A stretch of 64,000 nucleotides of DNA from Caballeronia sp. dw_19 (GTDB lineage Bacteria; Pseudomonadota; Gammaproteobacteria; Burkholderiales; Burkholderiaceae), in contig NZ_JAAVUQ010000032.1 in the NCBI RefSeq assembly GCF_018449515.1, positions 1-64,000 on the forward strand, given 5' to 3'. The notes under the pieces were generated by a model. It was not told where the DNA came from, made no database searches, and was given only the letters and a program-made list of their open reading frames with translations. Both the position numbers and the translations under genes were made by a program. Shown piece after piece: positions 1 through 8,019 of the stretch. The first letter of the stretch is position 1; each line of letters begins with the position of its first letter.

Positions 1-592
1 GTGCGACACGAAGTCGCTTACAGAAGTTGTTCTCACTTCTCGCGGTATAGAAGGAGTGAACCACCGGTGTCACCCGGTGAATCTAGGAGCCTGAATCAAG
101 AGCGGCTCTGACAACGTAACGAAGCGCCGCAAGGCGCGGGGTATCAATCGCGAGAGGCGTACCCTTCTGGCAGCCATACGCCGGATGAGTGCCAGATAGT
201 CGGTATGGTGAAAACATTTGAATCTGCAGTAGGGTCGTTACGTTGAACGAGCGGAAATGGCTATTGCGCTCGAACCAAAACGGTACCGGAGGTGGGAACA
301 GCGTTTCTCTATTACGCTTTCGTGACCCATGTACCTCCCGGCCCAGAGCAGGCACCTAACCCGACGTACTTCCATAAGCGGAACGTGGAAACCCCGTATC
401 GCTCCCTTCGGGACAGCAGGCTGCGAGGTCTGCCCATGGCGGTGCGGGCACAGGAACGGGGAAAAAGCGAATGCCCGGCTGTAATGGACGGGATACGGGT
501 TGCAACATCACCCGACGCGAAAGCGGGCAGACTTCCTCATGGTCTCTCCTCACCAGAGAGTTTGCAGAACCATCTATACGGGAGGAAAGCAA

Positions 593-1410
593 ATGAGTGC
601 AGCAACACGGGCGCGTGCGTCTTCCGGCATGACGTGGGACGGCATCAATTGGGCCAATGTTCAACGCCAGGTAAGAGGGCTACAGACGCGTATGGTGAAG
701 GCGGTACAGGCCGGCCGCCATAACAGGGTGAAAGCCCTGCAATGGCCGCTGACCCACTCGTTCAGCGGCCGTGCATTAGCCGTGAAGCGGGTGACTGAAA
801 ACAAAGGCAGGAACACCCCCGGTGTGGACAAGGTAACGTGGAAAACACCGGCGGCAAAGGCCAACGCGATTGCATCGTTGAAGAGGCGGGGTTATTCGCC
901 CCTTCCGCTTCGGAGGGTTTTTATTCTGAAGAAAAACGGCAAGACGAGGCCCCTCGGCATACCCGTGATGCGGTGCAGGGCAATGCAAGCTTTACATTTG
1001 CTAGCGCTCGAACCCGTCGCGGAAACCACCGCCGATCTGAATTCTTACGGGTTCAGGCCGGAACGCTCGACGGCTGACGCTGGAGGACAATGCTTCATTT
1101 CTCTGGCAAAAAAGGCGAGTGCGGAATGGGTGCTGGAGGCCGACATCCAAGGCTGCTTCGACAAAATTTCCCACGACTGGATGATCGCCAATATCCCCAC
1201 GGACAAGGTGATTCTAAAGAAGTGGCTCAAAGCGGGATACGTGTATCAAAACGAACTCTTCCCCACTGACGCCGGCACCCCGCAAGGGGGAATTATTTCA
1301 CCGGTGGCAGCCAACATGACACTCGATGGCCTCGAAGCGATGCTAGCGGAAAAATTCCCGCGAGCGAAACTGAGGGGACTGAAAATGAACATGGTGCGTT
1401 ATGCGGACGA
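593..1410 (+). pseudogene. ltrA: Outer intron-encoded protein, N-terminal half (reverse transcriptase)
   Basis: This encodes the first half of a group II intron reverse transcriptase/maturase, which would splice and retrohome the outer intron. The ATG at 593 has a strong GGAGG-type ribosome binding site about 7 bases upstream. Visible motifs are the RT0/RT1 region, GIPVMRCRAMQALHLLALEP, the DIQGCFDKISH palm block with its first catalytic Asp, and GTPQGGIISP. The frame runs into MVRYAD and is then cut by the nested intron exactly in the YADD polymerase motif. The second half resumes near 3293. The two pieces total 1647 nt (548 codons plus stop) and are in phase if joined at 1410/3293. As it stands the protein is not made unless the inner intron splices out. 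Confidence 0.85.
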
Positions 1411-1815
1411 GTGTGCCACGAAGGCGTAACGAAGGGGAACTTTCGGCGCGCCGTGCTGCATGAGAGATGAGGGACGGCCCCTCGGTGTCGGCGTACAGGC
1501 GCAGGCACCAAACCACCCACTGCTGCTGCGTTAAAGAGACGTGGTGGTGAGCGAGATGGGAAAAGGTCGGGCTAGACCCGATCAGGTACGGATCGAAGAG
1601 ACGAACGAAAGTGAACCGTTGATGATGTGTCGAAAGCGTATACACGATGTCGAAACCATGGTGGAGTCGTTCCCATGGGATAAGCGCGGGGGGCGACCTG
1701 CTTACTGCCTGCGCGGCATCCGGCATGAAAGCGGCGTGAAGTCGATCCAGGCTCTTGTGGGGAACGTGGGAACCTGTCACTCCGATGTCAAGGGAGAAGC
1801 GCAAGTGGAGGCCCC

Positions 1816-3225
1816 ATGAGCGCGAGAGTACCAATGCGGAGTACAGGGGCGGAGCAAGCCGTAGTAGCGTTGAAGGATCGTAATGGATCTGGAGCGAAGA
1901 GCTTGCCCCATTGTGCTGATGACGAGGCAGCAACCGCGGGCGGCGACGCCAGCGGGAGGACTGCTGCGGCGTCGGCAAAGCCGCTTCCCATATGCAAACG
2001 CCAGGTATGGGAAACCTATAAACGGGTTAAAGCAAATCGTGGTGCGGCAGGAGTTGATGGGCAGACCCTGACCGAGTTTGACGAGAACGTCGTGGACAAT
2101 CTCTACAAGCTGTGGAACAGGCTTGCCTCTGGAAGCTATATGCCGCCGGCGGTTCGGCGTGTGGAAATTCCAAAATCTGATGGCGGAGTGCGCCCGCTCG
2201 GTATACCCACCGTGTCGGACAGAATCGCTCAGATGGTCGTCAAGCAAGTTCTTGAGCCTGTTCTGGAACCCCTGTTCCATGAAGACTCGTACGGCTATCG
2301 ACCGGGAAAATCCGCACACCATGCTATTGCGCAGGCGAGGAAGCGTTGTTGGAAGTTTGCATGGGCTGTGGAAATTGACATCAAAGGCTTCTTTGATAAC
2401 ATCGACCACGCCTTGCTGCTGAAGGCAGTGCGACATCACACTCAGGACCGCTGGGTCGTGATGTACATCGAACGCTAGCTGAAGGCGCCGGTGCAAATGC
2501 TGGATGGAACAATGTTGGAGCGAACGCGAGGGACGCCGCAGGGTGGTGTCATTAGCCCGCTGTTGGCCAATCTGTTCCTGCACTACGCCTTTGATATGTG
2601 GATGCAGCGTCAGTTTGATCAAGTACCCTTTGAACGGTATGCCGATGATGTTGTGTGCCACTGTCGCAGTCAATCGCAGGCCGAATCACTAATTGGTGCT
2701 TTGGGCCGGCGGTTCGCGCAATGTGGATTGGAGTTGCATCCGCTGAAGACCCGAGTGGTCTACTGCAAGGATGCTGATCGGCGCGGGAACTACGCCGAAA
2801 CGAGCTTTGACTTTCTGGGCTATACATTTAGGCCTCGACTGTCCTAGAACCGATGGGGTAAAACCTTCGTCAACTTCAGTCCGGCGATGAGTGCCAAGGC
2901 GGGGAAAGCAATTCGTCAAGAGGTCAGGAATTGGAATCTGCAAAATCGCAGTGACAAGTCCCTGTTCGACTTGGCGCATATGTTCAACGCTAAAATCAGA
3001 GGGTGGGTAAATTATTACGGTGCGTTCTACAAGTCCGAACTGTACCCCACGCTCAGGCAGATCGATCGCAAACTCGTGTTGTGGCTGACTCGCAAGCATA
3101 AGCGTCTTCGCGGGCATCGCCGACGAGCCAGTCACTGGCTCGCACGCGTTGCACGGAAGGAAACGCATCTGTTCGCGCATTGGTCGCTGTTATGGGGACA
3201 GGCTTCAATGGGAAGAGCCGGATGA
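1816..3225 (+). pseudogene. ltrA: Inner intron-encoded RT/maturase with two in-frame amber stops
   Basis: One reading frame of 470 codons encodes a group II intron reverse transcriptase/maturase. It shows GVRPLGIPTVSDRIAQ, SYGYRPGKSAHHA, the palm block EIDIKGFFDNIDH, GTPQGGVISPLLAN, an intact YADD at about 2640, and a C-terminal maturase (GIIM) domain with WVNYYGAF. Two TAG codons interrupt it without changing frame, at 2476-2478 (in the ERW-LKAP region, probably a former TGG) and at 2845-2847 (after FRPRLS). The TGA stop at 3223-3225 lies inside domain V. No endonuclease domain follows. The RT is probably dead, so splicing would need a maturase supplied in trans. Confidence 0.85.
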
Positions 3226-3248
3226 GCGGAGACGTTCACGTCCGGTTC
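3215..3248 (+). ncRNA. Domain V of the inner group II intron
   Basis: A 34-nt segment starting GAGCCGGATGAGCGG and ending GTCCGGTTC folds into the short conserved hairpin with a two-base bulge that forms the catalytic core of group II introns. The stop codon of the inner RT gene overlaps it. Confidence 0.8.
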
Positions 3249-3292
3249 CGTGAGCGCCTCGGGGGGAAGTTCCCCGGGGCGACTCGACTCAT

Positions 3293-4121
3293 TATTACCG
3301 GCCACTCGAAAGAGTGGTTGGAGCATGAGGTCAGGCCCGCAGTGGTCGAATTTCTGGCGGAACGCGGGTTGGTCTTATCGCCAGAAAAGACCAGAATAAC
3401 GCACATCAAGGATGGGTTTGATTTCCTCGGATGGAACATTCGCAAGTACAACGGCAAGCTACTGATGAAGCCGTCGAAAGCGAACGTCAAGGCGCATCTT
3501 GACAAAATTCGTGAAATCATCAAGGCCAACAAGACGGCTAAACAGGCGAGCCTGATAAGGCTGCTCAATCCTGTTCTTCGAGGATGGGCGAATTACCACA
3601 GCCATGTAGTCGCCAAGAAAGCCTTCGACCGGGTTGATCACGAGGTCTGGTCAATGCTATGGCGATGGGCGGTAAGAAGGAACCCCAACAAAGGAGCCAG
3701 ATGGGTCAAAGAGAAGTACTTCAAGACCCGAGGCACCCGGAACTGGGTATTGACCGTCACAGAAAAACAAGAGGATGGAACGAAGCGGGAGCTCACCCTG
3801 CTGCACAAGTCGGACACGCCAATACAACGGCATGTCGAGATCAAAGCGGGCGCCAATCCGCACGATCTGCAATGGGCGCCGTACTTCGAATCCCGATGGG
3901 GTAAGAAGATGCTGAACTCGGTACGAGGTCGCCGTAAGCTGTACCGTGTATGGCTAAGGCAAGATGGCCTGTGTTCTAACTGTCAGCAGCCCATCACAAT
4001 GAACACCCGCTGGGATGTTACGCATATTGTGACGCAAGCTGATGGCGGGACGGATGCAGCCAGCAACCTCCGAGTGCACCATCTCAATTGCCGTAGAAAT
4101 CCGCAGTATGCCGGGAAATGA
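3293..4121 (+). pseudogene. ltrA: Outer intron-encoded protein, C-terminal half (RT thumb/maturase and HNH endonuclease)
   Basis: This is the continuation of the interrupted outer intron protein. It begins just after the YADD motif with ITGHSKEWLE and has LSPEKTRITHIKDGFDFLGW, a hallmark of RT domain 7. The maturase X domain follows (LLNPVLRGWANYHSHVV). It ends with an HNH endonuclease domain that has a CSNCQQP zinc-type knuckle, the DVTHIV histidine and the NLRVHHLNCRRN block. The HNH domain would nick the target DNA during retrohoming. No start codon of its own is convincing, so I treat it as the distal exon of the gene beginning at 593. Confidence 0.82.
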
Positions 4122-4163
4122 AGTTGTGCTACCGGGTGTCGATAGATGCCTTTGTAGAGGCTT

Positions 4164-4197
4164 GAGCCGTATGCTCCTAAAGGCGCACGTACGGTTC
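4164..4197 (+). ncRNA. Domain V of the outer group II intron
   Basis: A 34-nt hairpin, GAGCCGTATG...CGTACGGTTC, has the standard domain V length and arm pattern. It is followed by domain VI with a bulged A at 4232, seven positions from the 3' splice site. Confidence 0.85.
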
Positions 4198-4238
4198 TTA
4201 GGGGGCAGCAGCACAGCAATGCGCTGCTGCTACCCGAC

Positions 4239-4418
4239 CAAGACCATCGATCGATCAAACGAATCGTACGACCAATGCTAGGATTCAAGAGCTTCCGTTG
4301 CGCCCGCATCATTTTAGGCGGTATCGAACTCATGCACATGATAGCGAAAGGGCAGATGAAGAGTGACGATGGACGGCGTCGTTCAGTCGCCGAGCAATTC
4401 TACGATCTCACGAAATAA
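4239..4418 (+). pseudogene. IS6-family transposase, C-terminal fragment (3' exon of the intron)
   Basis: From the intron 3' end the frame reads QDHRSIKRIVRPMLGFKSF and continues through ILGGIELMHMIAKGQ to a TAA at 4416-4418. This is the C-terminus of IS6/IS240-type DDE transposases. In that family the catalytic glutamate sits in the (V/I)EQDH motif, so the intron interrupts the gene at or next to the codon for the catalytic Glu. The rest of the transposase lies upstream of the window and I cannot check it. A plausible right end of the IS lies at 4457-4473. Confidence 0.85.
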
Positions 4419-4456
4419 GCATTCCTATCCGTTCTGTCTCACCTCCACCTAATTTC

Positions 4457-4473
4457 CTTACTGCGACAGAACC
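4457..4473 (+). repeat. Probable right inverted repeat of the IS6-like element
   Basis: CTTACTGCGACAGAACC reads GGTTCTGTCGCAGTAAG on the opposite strand, similar in style to IS6-family termini. It lies 39 bases after the transposase stop and directly before the point where an MFS coding frame begins. The left partner is outside the window. Confidence 0.6.
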
Positions 4474-4734
4474 ATCTCGGCCCTGTCGACCGACTTCTTG
4501 CCACGCCGATGGGCGATTCCATCGATCGCGTTCACCGGCGGTCTTGGCAATCTCCTGGATGGTTTTGTCGGGCCGATCCTGGTCGGCAGGCTGAAAGAAA
4601 TGACCAGGAACTTCTCCCTCGTGTTCGCATTGCTGGGAGTGTTGGGCGTTGTCGGTGGACTAGTCATTCTTGCCATCCGGCCAGTTCGGACCGAAGCCCC
4701 CGGTCAGAGCGCCGGCACGGATGTGAGGGCGTAG
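4474..4734 (+). pseudogene. MFS transporter, C-terminal fragment truncated by the IS
   Basis: The frame is open from the IS boundary (ISALSTDFLPRRWAIPS) through AFTGGLGNLLDGFVGPILVG and ends in a hydrophobic helix VFALLGVLGVVGGLVILAI. It looks like the last two helices of a major facilitator superfamily carrier. There is no start codon of its own near the edge. The gene was cut by the IS6-type insertion. The enoyl-CoA hydratase downstream may once have formed a unit with this carrier. Confidence 0.65.
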
Positions 4735-4849
4735 TCCGTTGGATCCCGGATTCAGCACGAGGCCGCTAACCGATTGCCGACAGATCGCTAATCGTCTACT
4801 CTGGATTTTCTTCGGATCGAAGCCTTCCAACCATGGGCACACCAGAGCA

Positions 4850-5653
4850 ATGAACATCCCATCCACTTCCGGACTCCCCTGCTTGCAGTTCATCAAACTC
4901 GCGCAGCCCGCGGATTTCGTCTGGCTGGTCACGCTCGATCACCACGAGAAACGCAATGCGCTGAGCGTTGCACTGCTCGGCGAAATCGAACAGGTCCTGC
5001 TCGCGGCGATGGGCAGCGCAGATGTACGCGTCGTCGTGCTTACCGGGCATGACAACTATTTCAGCGCTGGCGCGGATATCGCCGACATGTCGGCACGCGG
5101 CTATGAGGGGTATGCGGACCCGCTGCGACTCGAGCGATGGCGAACAATCGAGACCTTTCCCAAGCCCCTCATTGCCGCGGTCAACGGCTATGCGCTCGGC
5201 GGCGGCAACGAACTCGCGATGCTCGCCGACATCGTTGTCGCGGGAAGCACCGCGACGTTCTCGCAGCGCGAGATCACTATCGGCGGATTGCCGGGCGACG
5301 GCGGCACACAACGCCTGCCGCGCGTACTCGGCAAGAGCCTTGCCATGAAGATGGTGCTGACGGGCGAAGCACTCTCGGCCATCGACGCCGAGCGCCACGG
5401 ACTCGTTGCCGAAGTGGTCGATCCTTCACGCACAATAGCGCGCGCTGTCGAGCTGGCGGTGCTGATTGCGGCGCGTGCCCCGCTCTCGGTTCAGCTCGCC
5501 AAGCGCGCTGTGCTCGATGCCTTCAACACCACATTGAGCGAGGGGAAGGAGCGCGAGCGAGAAGCCAATCGCGCGGTCTTCGAAACCGAAGACCGCGCCG
5601 AAGGGCACCGGGCTTTCGTAGAAAAACGAGCTCCGCGTTTTGTAGGGCGTTGA
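4850..5653 (+). CDS. Enoyl-CoA hydratase/isomerase family protein
   Basis: A crotonase-fold protein of 267 residues, which would hydrate or isomerise an enoyl-CoA. The oxyanion-hole segment SAGADIADM and the ALGGGNELAM block are present. Both acid/base glutamates of classical hydratases can be placed, one in NELAM and one in QREITIGGLPGDGGTQRLP. The C-terminus EKRAPRFVGR is typical. I chose the ATG at 4850 because the next upstream frame has no family similarity. The gene lies behind an MFS fragment and converges, with an 8-base gap, on the thioesterase gene. It may serve the same pathway as the minus-strand CoA genes that follow. Confidence 0.88.
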   Translation: MNIPSTSGLPCLQFIKLAQPADFVWLVTLDHHEKRNALSVALLGEIEQVLLAAMGSADVRVVVLTGHDNYFSAGADIADMSARGYEGYADPLRLERWRTIETFPKPLIAAVNGYALGGGNELAMLADIVVAGSTATFSQREITIGGLPGDGGTQRLPRVLGKSLAMKMVLTGEALSAIDAERHGLVAEVVDPSRTIARAVELAVLIAARAPLSVQLAKRAVLDAFNTTLSEGKEREREANRAVFETEDRAEGHRAFVEKRAPRFVGR

Positions 5654-5661
5654 CCTTCAAC

Positions 5662-6072
5662 TCAACCGGGAGACGCGTCGAATTGCCGGAGCTCGACCAC
5701 CGCGCGCTCATGCAGTCCCCGCGCGATCACCGTCTTGCCGTTGCGCGCCTCGACGCGAAACACGAGACGCCGTCCGCGCACGGTCACGAGCTGCGCGAAG
5801 ACGTCGACCGTGTCCCCGGCCCTCGCCCCCGCGAGATGATCTATATGGACGGCCGTGCCAACCGTCTCTTCTTCGCTGCTCAGCCCGGGCCGTGCCAATA
5901 GCACACACGTGTCTTCCAGCATGAAGATGAGATGCGGCGTGGCAAGCACCGGCAATGGCACCGTGCCATGCGCACCCACGGTGATCGACTCGTCGACGGG
6001 CCATGTCTTCGTCAATGACAGGCCTATCTCAAAGCGCCCGTCGATAGGATGCCGGATAGCGGTCTCGTTCAA
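5662..6072 (-). CDS. FlK-like (fluoroacetyl-CoA-type) thioesterase, hotdog fold
   Basis: A protein of 136 residues resembling the thioesterase family of fluoroacetyl-CoA thioesterase FlK. The pattern ATPHLIFMLEDTC gives the conserved Thr and Glu, TVGTAVHIDHLAG gives the His, and the end GLHERAVVELRQF matches the FlK tail. No ATG is available near the domain start, so I infer a TTG at 6072-6070, two bases after the stop of the enoyl-CoA hydratase gene and preceded by a GGGAG-like site inside that gene. A longer start at 6150 would overlap the upstream gene by 73 bases. It would hydrolyse a CoA ester, perhaps as a relief valve. It is the last gene of the minus-strand operon. Confidence 0.75.
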   Translation of the reverse strand: MNETAIRHPIDGRFEIGLSLTKTWPVDESITVGAHGTVPLPVLATPHLIFMLEDTCVLLARPGLSSEEETVGTAVHIDHLAGARAGDTVDVFAQLVTVRGRRLVFRVEARNGKTVIARGLHERAVVELRQFDASPG

Positions 6073-6074
6073 TG

Positions 6075-6887
6075 TCAGCTCCCGTTGAAGCGCGGCGTCC
6101 GGTGCTCGAAGAATGCGCTCACGCCTTCCTGGAAATCCTTCGTCGCCCACAGCGATGTAATCATGTCCTCCTCGGGCACGCTCGCATGTTCGACAGACCC
6201 GCTCATCACTTCATCGAAGGCCCGTTTGAATGCCCTCAGTCCCAACGGCGACTTCTGGCTGACCGCCGTGGCCATCTCCTGAGTGAATGCATCCAGCATG
6301 GCATCGGGCACGACCCAGTTCAAGAAGCCGATGCGCAACGCCTCACCTGCATCGAACAGGGTATCGGTCATCACCATTGCCTTGACGTACGCGGGCGGTA
6401 TGAGCCGCAGCAGGCGTCGCAAGTTCTCACGGTCCGCGCAATGTCCTAGTCGCCCGATCGGCACCCCGATGCGCGCGCTCGAACCAGCGATGCGCAAGTC
6501 GCAGGCTGCCGCCAACTCGCAGCCTCCGCCTACCGCATAGCCGTGGATCATTGCGATGACCGGAAACGGCGCCTGCTCGATTGCGCGCAATGCCCGGTTC
6601 AGCCGGTCAAAATGTTGCTGGGCCGATCCCGGGTCGAACGTTCGCAAGGTGTTCAGGTCCGCGCCCGAAGCGAACGCGCGGTGGCCCGCGCCTCGCAGTA
6701 CGGCGACGCGTACGTCCGGATCCGCGGCAAGCGAGCCGAAGGTACTCTCGATACTGTCGAGCACATCATCGGAGAGCGCATTGAGCGCGTCGCGGCGGTC
6801 GATCGTCACCGTCGCGATCGAACCGTCCATGCGCGCCTGTACGGCAACGTTCGGGGCGAGACGCATGGATTCAGAAGTGTCGGGCAT
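6075..6887 (-). CDS. Enoyl-CoA hydratase/isomerase family protein (atypical active site)
   Basis: A crotonase-superfamily protein of 270 residues. FASGADLNTL and YAVGGGCELAAACDLRIA fit the fold and keep the first glutamate. The second glutamate expected in the PE-x-xLG position is missing, because the segment reads IGVPIGRLGHCADRENL. It is therefore less likely to be a plain enoyl-CoA hydratase; isomerase, lyase or hydrolase chemistry is possible. The C-terminus HRTPRFNGS is typical. The start overlaps the end of the CoA-transferase gene by 17 bases, suggesting translational coupling. Confidence 0.85.
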   Translation of the reverse strand: MPDTSESMRLAPNVAVQARMDGSIATVTIDRRDALNALSDDVLDSIESTFGSLAADPDVRVAVLRGAGHRAFASGADLNTLRTFDPGSAQQHFDRLNRALRAIEQAPFPVIAMIHGYAVGGGCELAAACDLRIAGSSARIGVPIGRLGHCADRENLRRLLRLIPPAYVKAMVMTDTLFDAGEALRIGFLNWVVPDAMLDAFTQEMATAVSQKSPLGLRAFKRAFDEVMSGSVEHASVPEEDMITSLWATKDFQEGVSAFFEHRTPRFNGS

Positions 6888-8010
6888 TGCGCACCTCCTC
6901 CGTATGCTCGCCTAGTTCCGGTGGATGCAGCCGGATCTCGCACGGCGTACGGCCGAACCTGGCGGGATACCCCAGCGCCGGGATGGACCCGAGTACCGGA
7001 TGATCCATGTTTATCACCATGTCGTTCGCCCTGACCTGGGGATCGTCGAGCGCCTCGGCGACACTGTTCACTGCGCCCGCAGGCACACGAACCGCCCGCA
7101 ATAACGCAATCCACTCGGCACGGGTGCGTTGTGCCAGCTTCTCGTTGATCAAGCGGTTCATGAGTTCGCGGTTCGCGACCCTCGCGTCATTGATGACGAA
7201 CCGTTCGTCGTTCGCGAGTTCATCGAGTGCGAGCGCCTTGCAAAGCCGCTGCCACTCGCGGTCGTTCGACACCTGGATCACGATATGGCCGTCGCTTACC
7301 GGATAGAGGCCCGTGGGCGCCATGATCGGGTGATGATTGCCGACAAGGCCCGGCGTCTTGCCTGTTAGCAGGTAAGTGAGGCCGTGAAAGCTCATCAGGT
7401 TGATGAGGCTTTGCAGCAGCGACACCTGCACGTGCTGGCCGAGGCCCGACTGGTTGCGTTCGTGCAGGGCAGCCAGGATGCCGAACGCCGCGAACACGCC
7501 GGTAAGCAGGTCAGCGAGCGGTAGGCCCGAGCGAATCGGGCCCGAAGCATCTGTTCCGGTGATGCTCATGAGCCCGGAATAAGCCTGGATGACGTTGTCG
7601 TAGGAAGGCTCGAGCGCGAGCGGACCGTCAGGACCGTAGCCGTTGATCGAGCAATAGATTAGCGACGGATTCTTCGCCAACAACTCGCTGGCGCCAAGAC
7701 CGAACGACGACATCACGCCCGGGCGCAAGTTCTGCACGAGCACGTCGGCGTCGGCCGCAAGCGCGTGGGCGAGCTCCACGTCCGCGGGCAGCGTCAGGTC
7801 CAGCTCGATGCTGCGCTTGTTGCGGTTCACCGACATGAAATCGATGCGCTCGCCCTCGTAGGTCGGCCCCCAGGCGCGGCCGATCTCGCCACCCGGCCGC
7901 TCGATCTTGATGACGTTGGCGCCGAGGTCGCCCATCATCATCGTGCTTTGCGGGCCCGCTCGCGCATGCGTGAAATCGAGGACCTTGATGTTGGAAAGTG
8001 GGCCGGGCAT
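6871..8010 (-). CDS. CaiB/BaiF (family III) CoA-transferase
   Basis: A protein of 379 residues that would move CoA between a carboxylate and an acyl-CoA donor. The N-terminus IKVLDFTHARAGPQSTMMMGDLGANVIKIE is the family signature (shown here in outline), followed by NKRSIELDL. The catalytic aspartate sits in GLPLADLLTGVFAAFG. A GAGGAG ribosome binding site precedes the ATG at 8010. It lies 9 bases after the ABC permease gene and overlaps the hydratase gene. This suggests that the imported acid is activated to its CoA ester here. Confidence 0.9.
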   Translation of the reverse strand: MPGPLSNIKVLDFTHARAGPQSTMMMGDLGANVIKIERPGGEIGRAWGPTYEGERIDFMSVNRNKRSIELDLTLPADVELAHALAADADVLVQNLRPGVMSSFGLGASELLAKNPSLIYCSINGYGPDGPLALEPSYDNVIQAYSGLMSITGTDASGPIRSGLPLADLLTGVFAAFGILAALHERNQSGLGQHVQVSLLQSLINLMSFHGLTYLLTGKTPGLVGNHHPIMAPTGLYPVSDGHIVIQVSNDREWQRLCKALALDELANDERFVINDARVANRELMNRLINEKLAQRTRAEWIALLRAVRVPAGAVNSVAEALDDPQVRANDMVINMDHPVLGSIPALGYPARFGRTPCEIRLHPPELGEHTEEVRNARHF

Positions 8011-8019
8011 GGCTGCTCC

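Larger units (their letters stand above)
1411..3292 (+). mobile_element. Nested (inner) group II intron inside the outer intron's RT gene
   Basis: A second group II intron begins with GTGTGCC at 1411, immediately after the GCGGACGA bases that encode YAD(D). It holds its own RT gene, a 34-nt domain V at 3215-3248 and a domain VI hairpin (GCCTCGGGG/CCCCGGGGC). The 3' boundary is uncertain by a few bases. Ending at 3292 keeps the interrupted frame (YADD-ITG). By analogy with the outer intron, a bulged A plus six bases ending in GAC would put it at 3288, which leaves the frame off by two. It belongs to a different lineage from the outer intron, since its encoded protein has no HNH domain. The arrangement is a twintron-like nest. 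Confidence 0.82.
1..4238 (+). mobile_element. Outer group II intron (carries a nested intron)
   Basis: The first bases read GTGCGAC, the usual 5' end of a bacterial group II intron. A 34-nt domain V lies at 4164-4197. It is followed by a domain VI hairpin (GCAGCAGC/GCTGCTGC arms), a bulged A at 4232 and a CCCGAC 3' end at 4238. Between them lies a split reverse transcriptase-maturase-HNH gene. Subtracting the nested 1.9-kb intron leaves about 2.36 kb, normal for an HNH-bearing intron. Directly after 4238 the reading frame of an IS6-type transposase resumes, which fixes the 3' boundary well. The 5' exon lies outside the window, so the 5' boundary rests only on the GTGCG consensus. Confidence 0.85.

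Noticed and set aside
2476..2847. Amber codons as evidence for recoding or an alternative code
   Set aside because: Only one mobile-element gene is affected; all chromosomal genes around use normal stops. Point-mutation decay is simpler.
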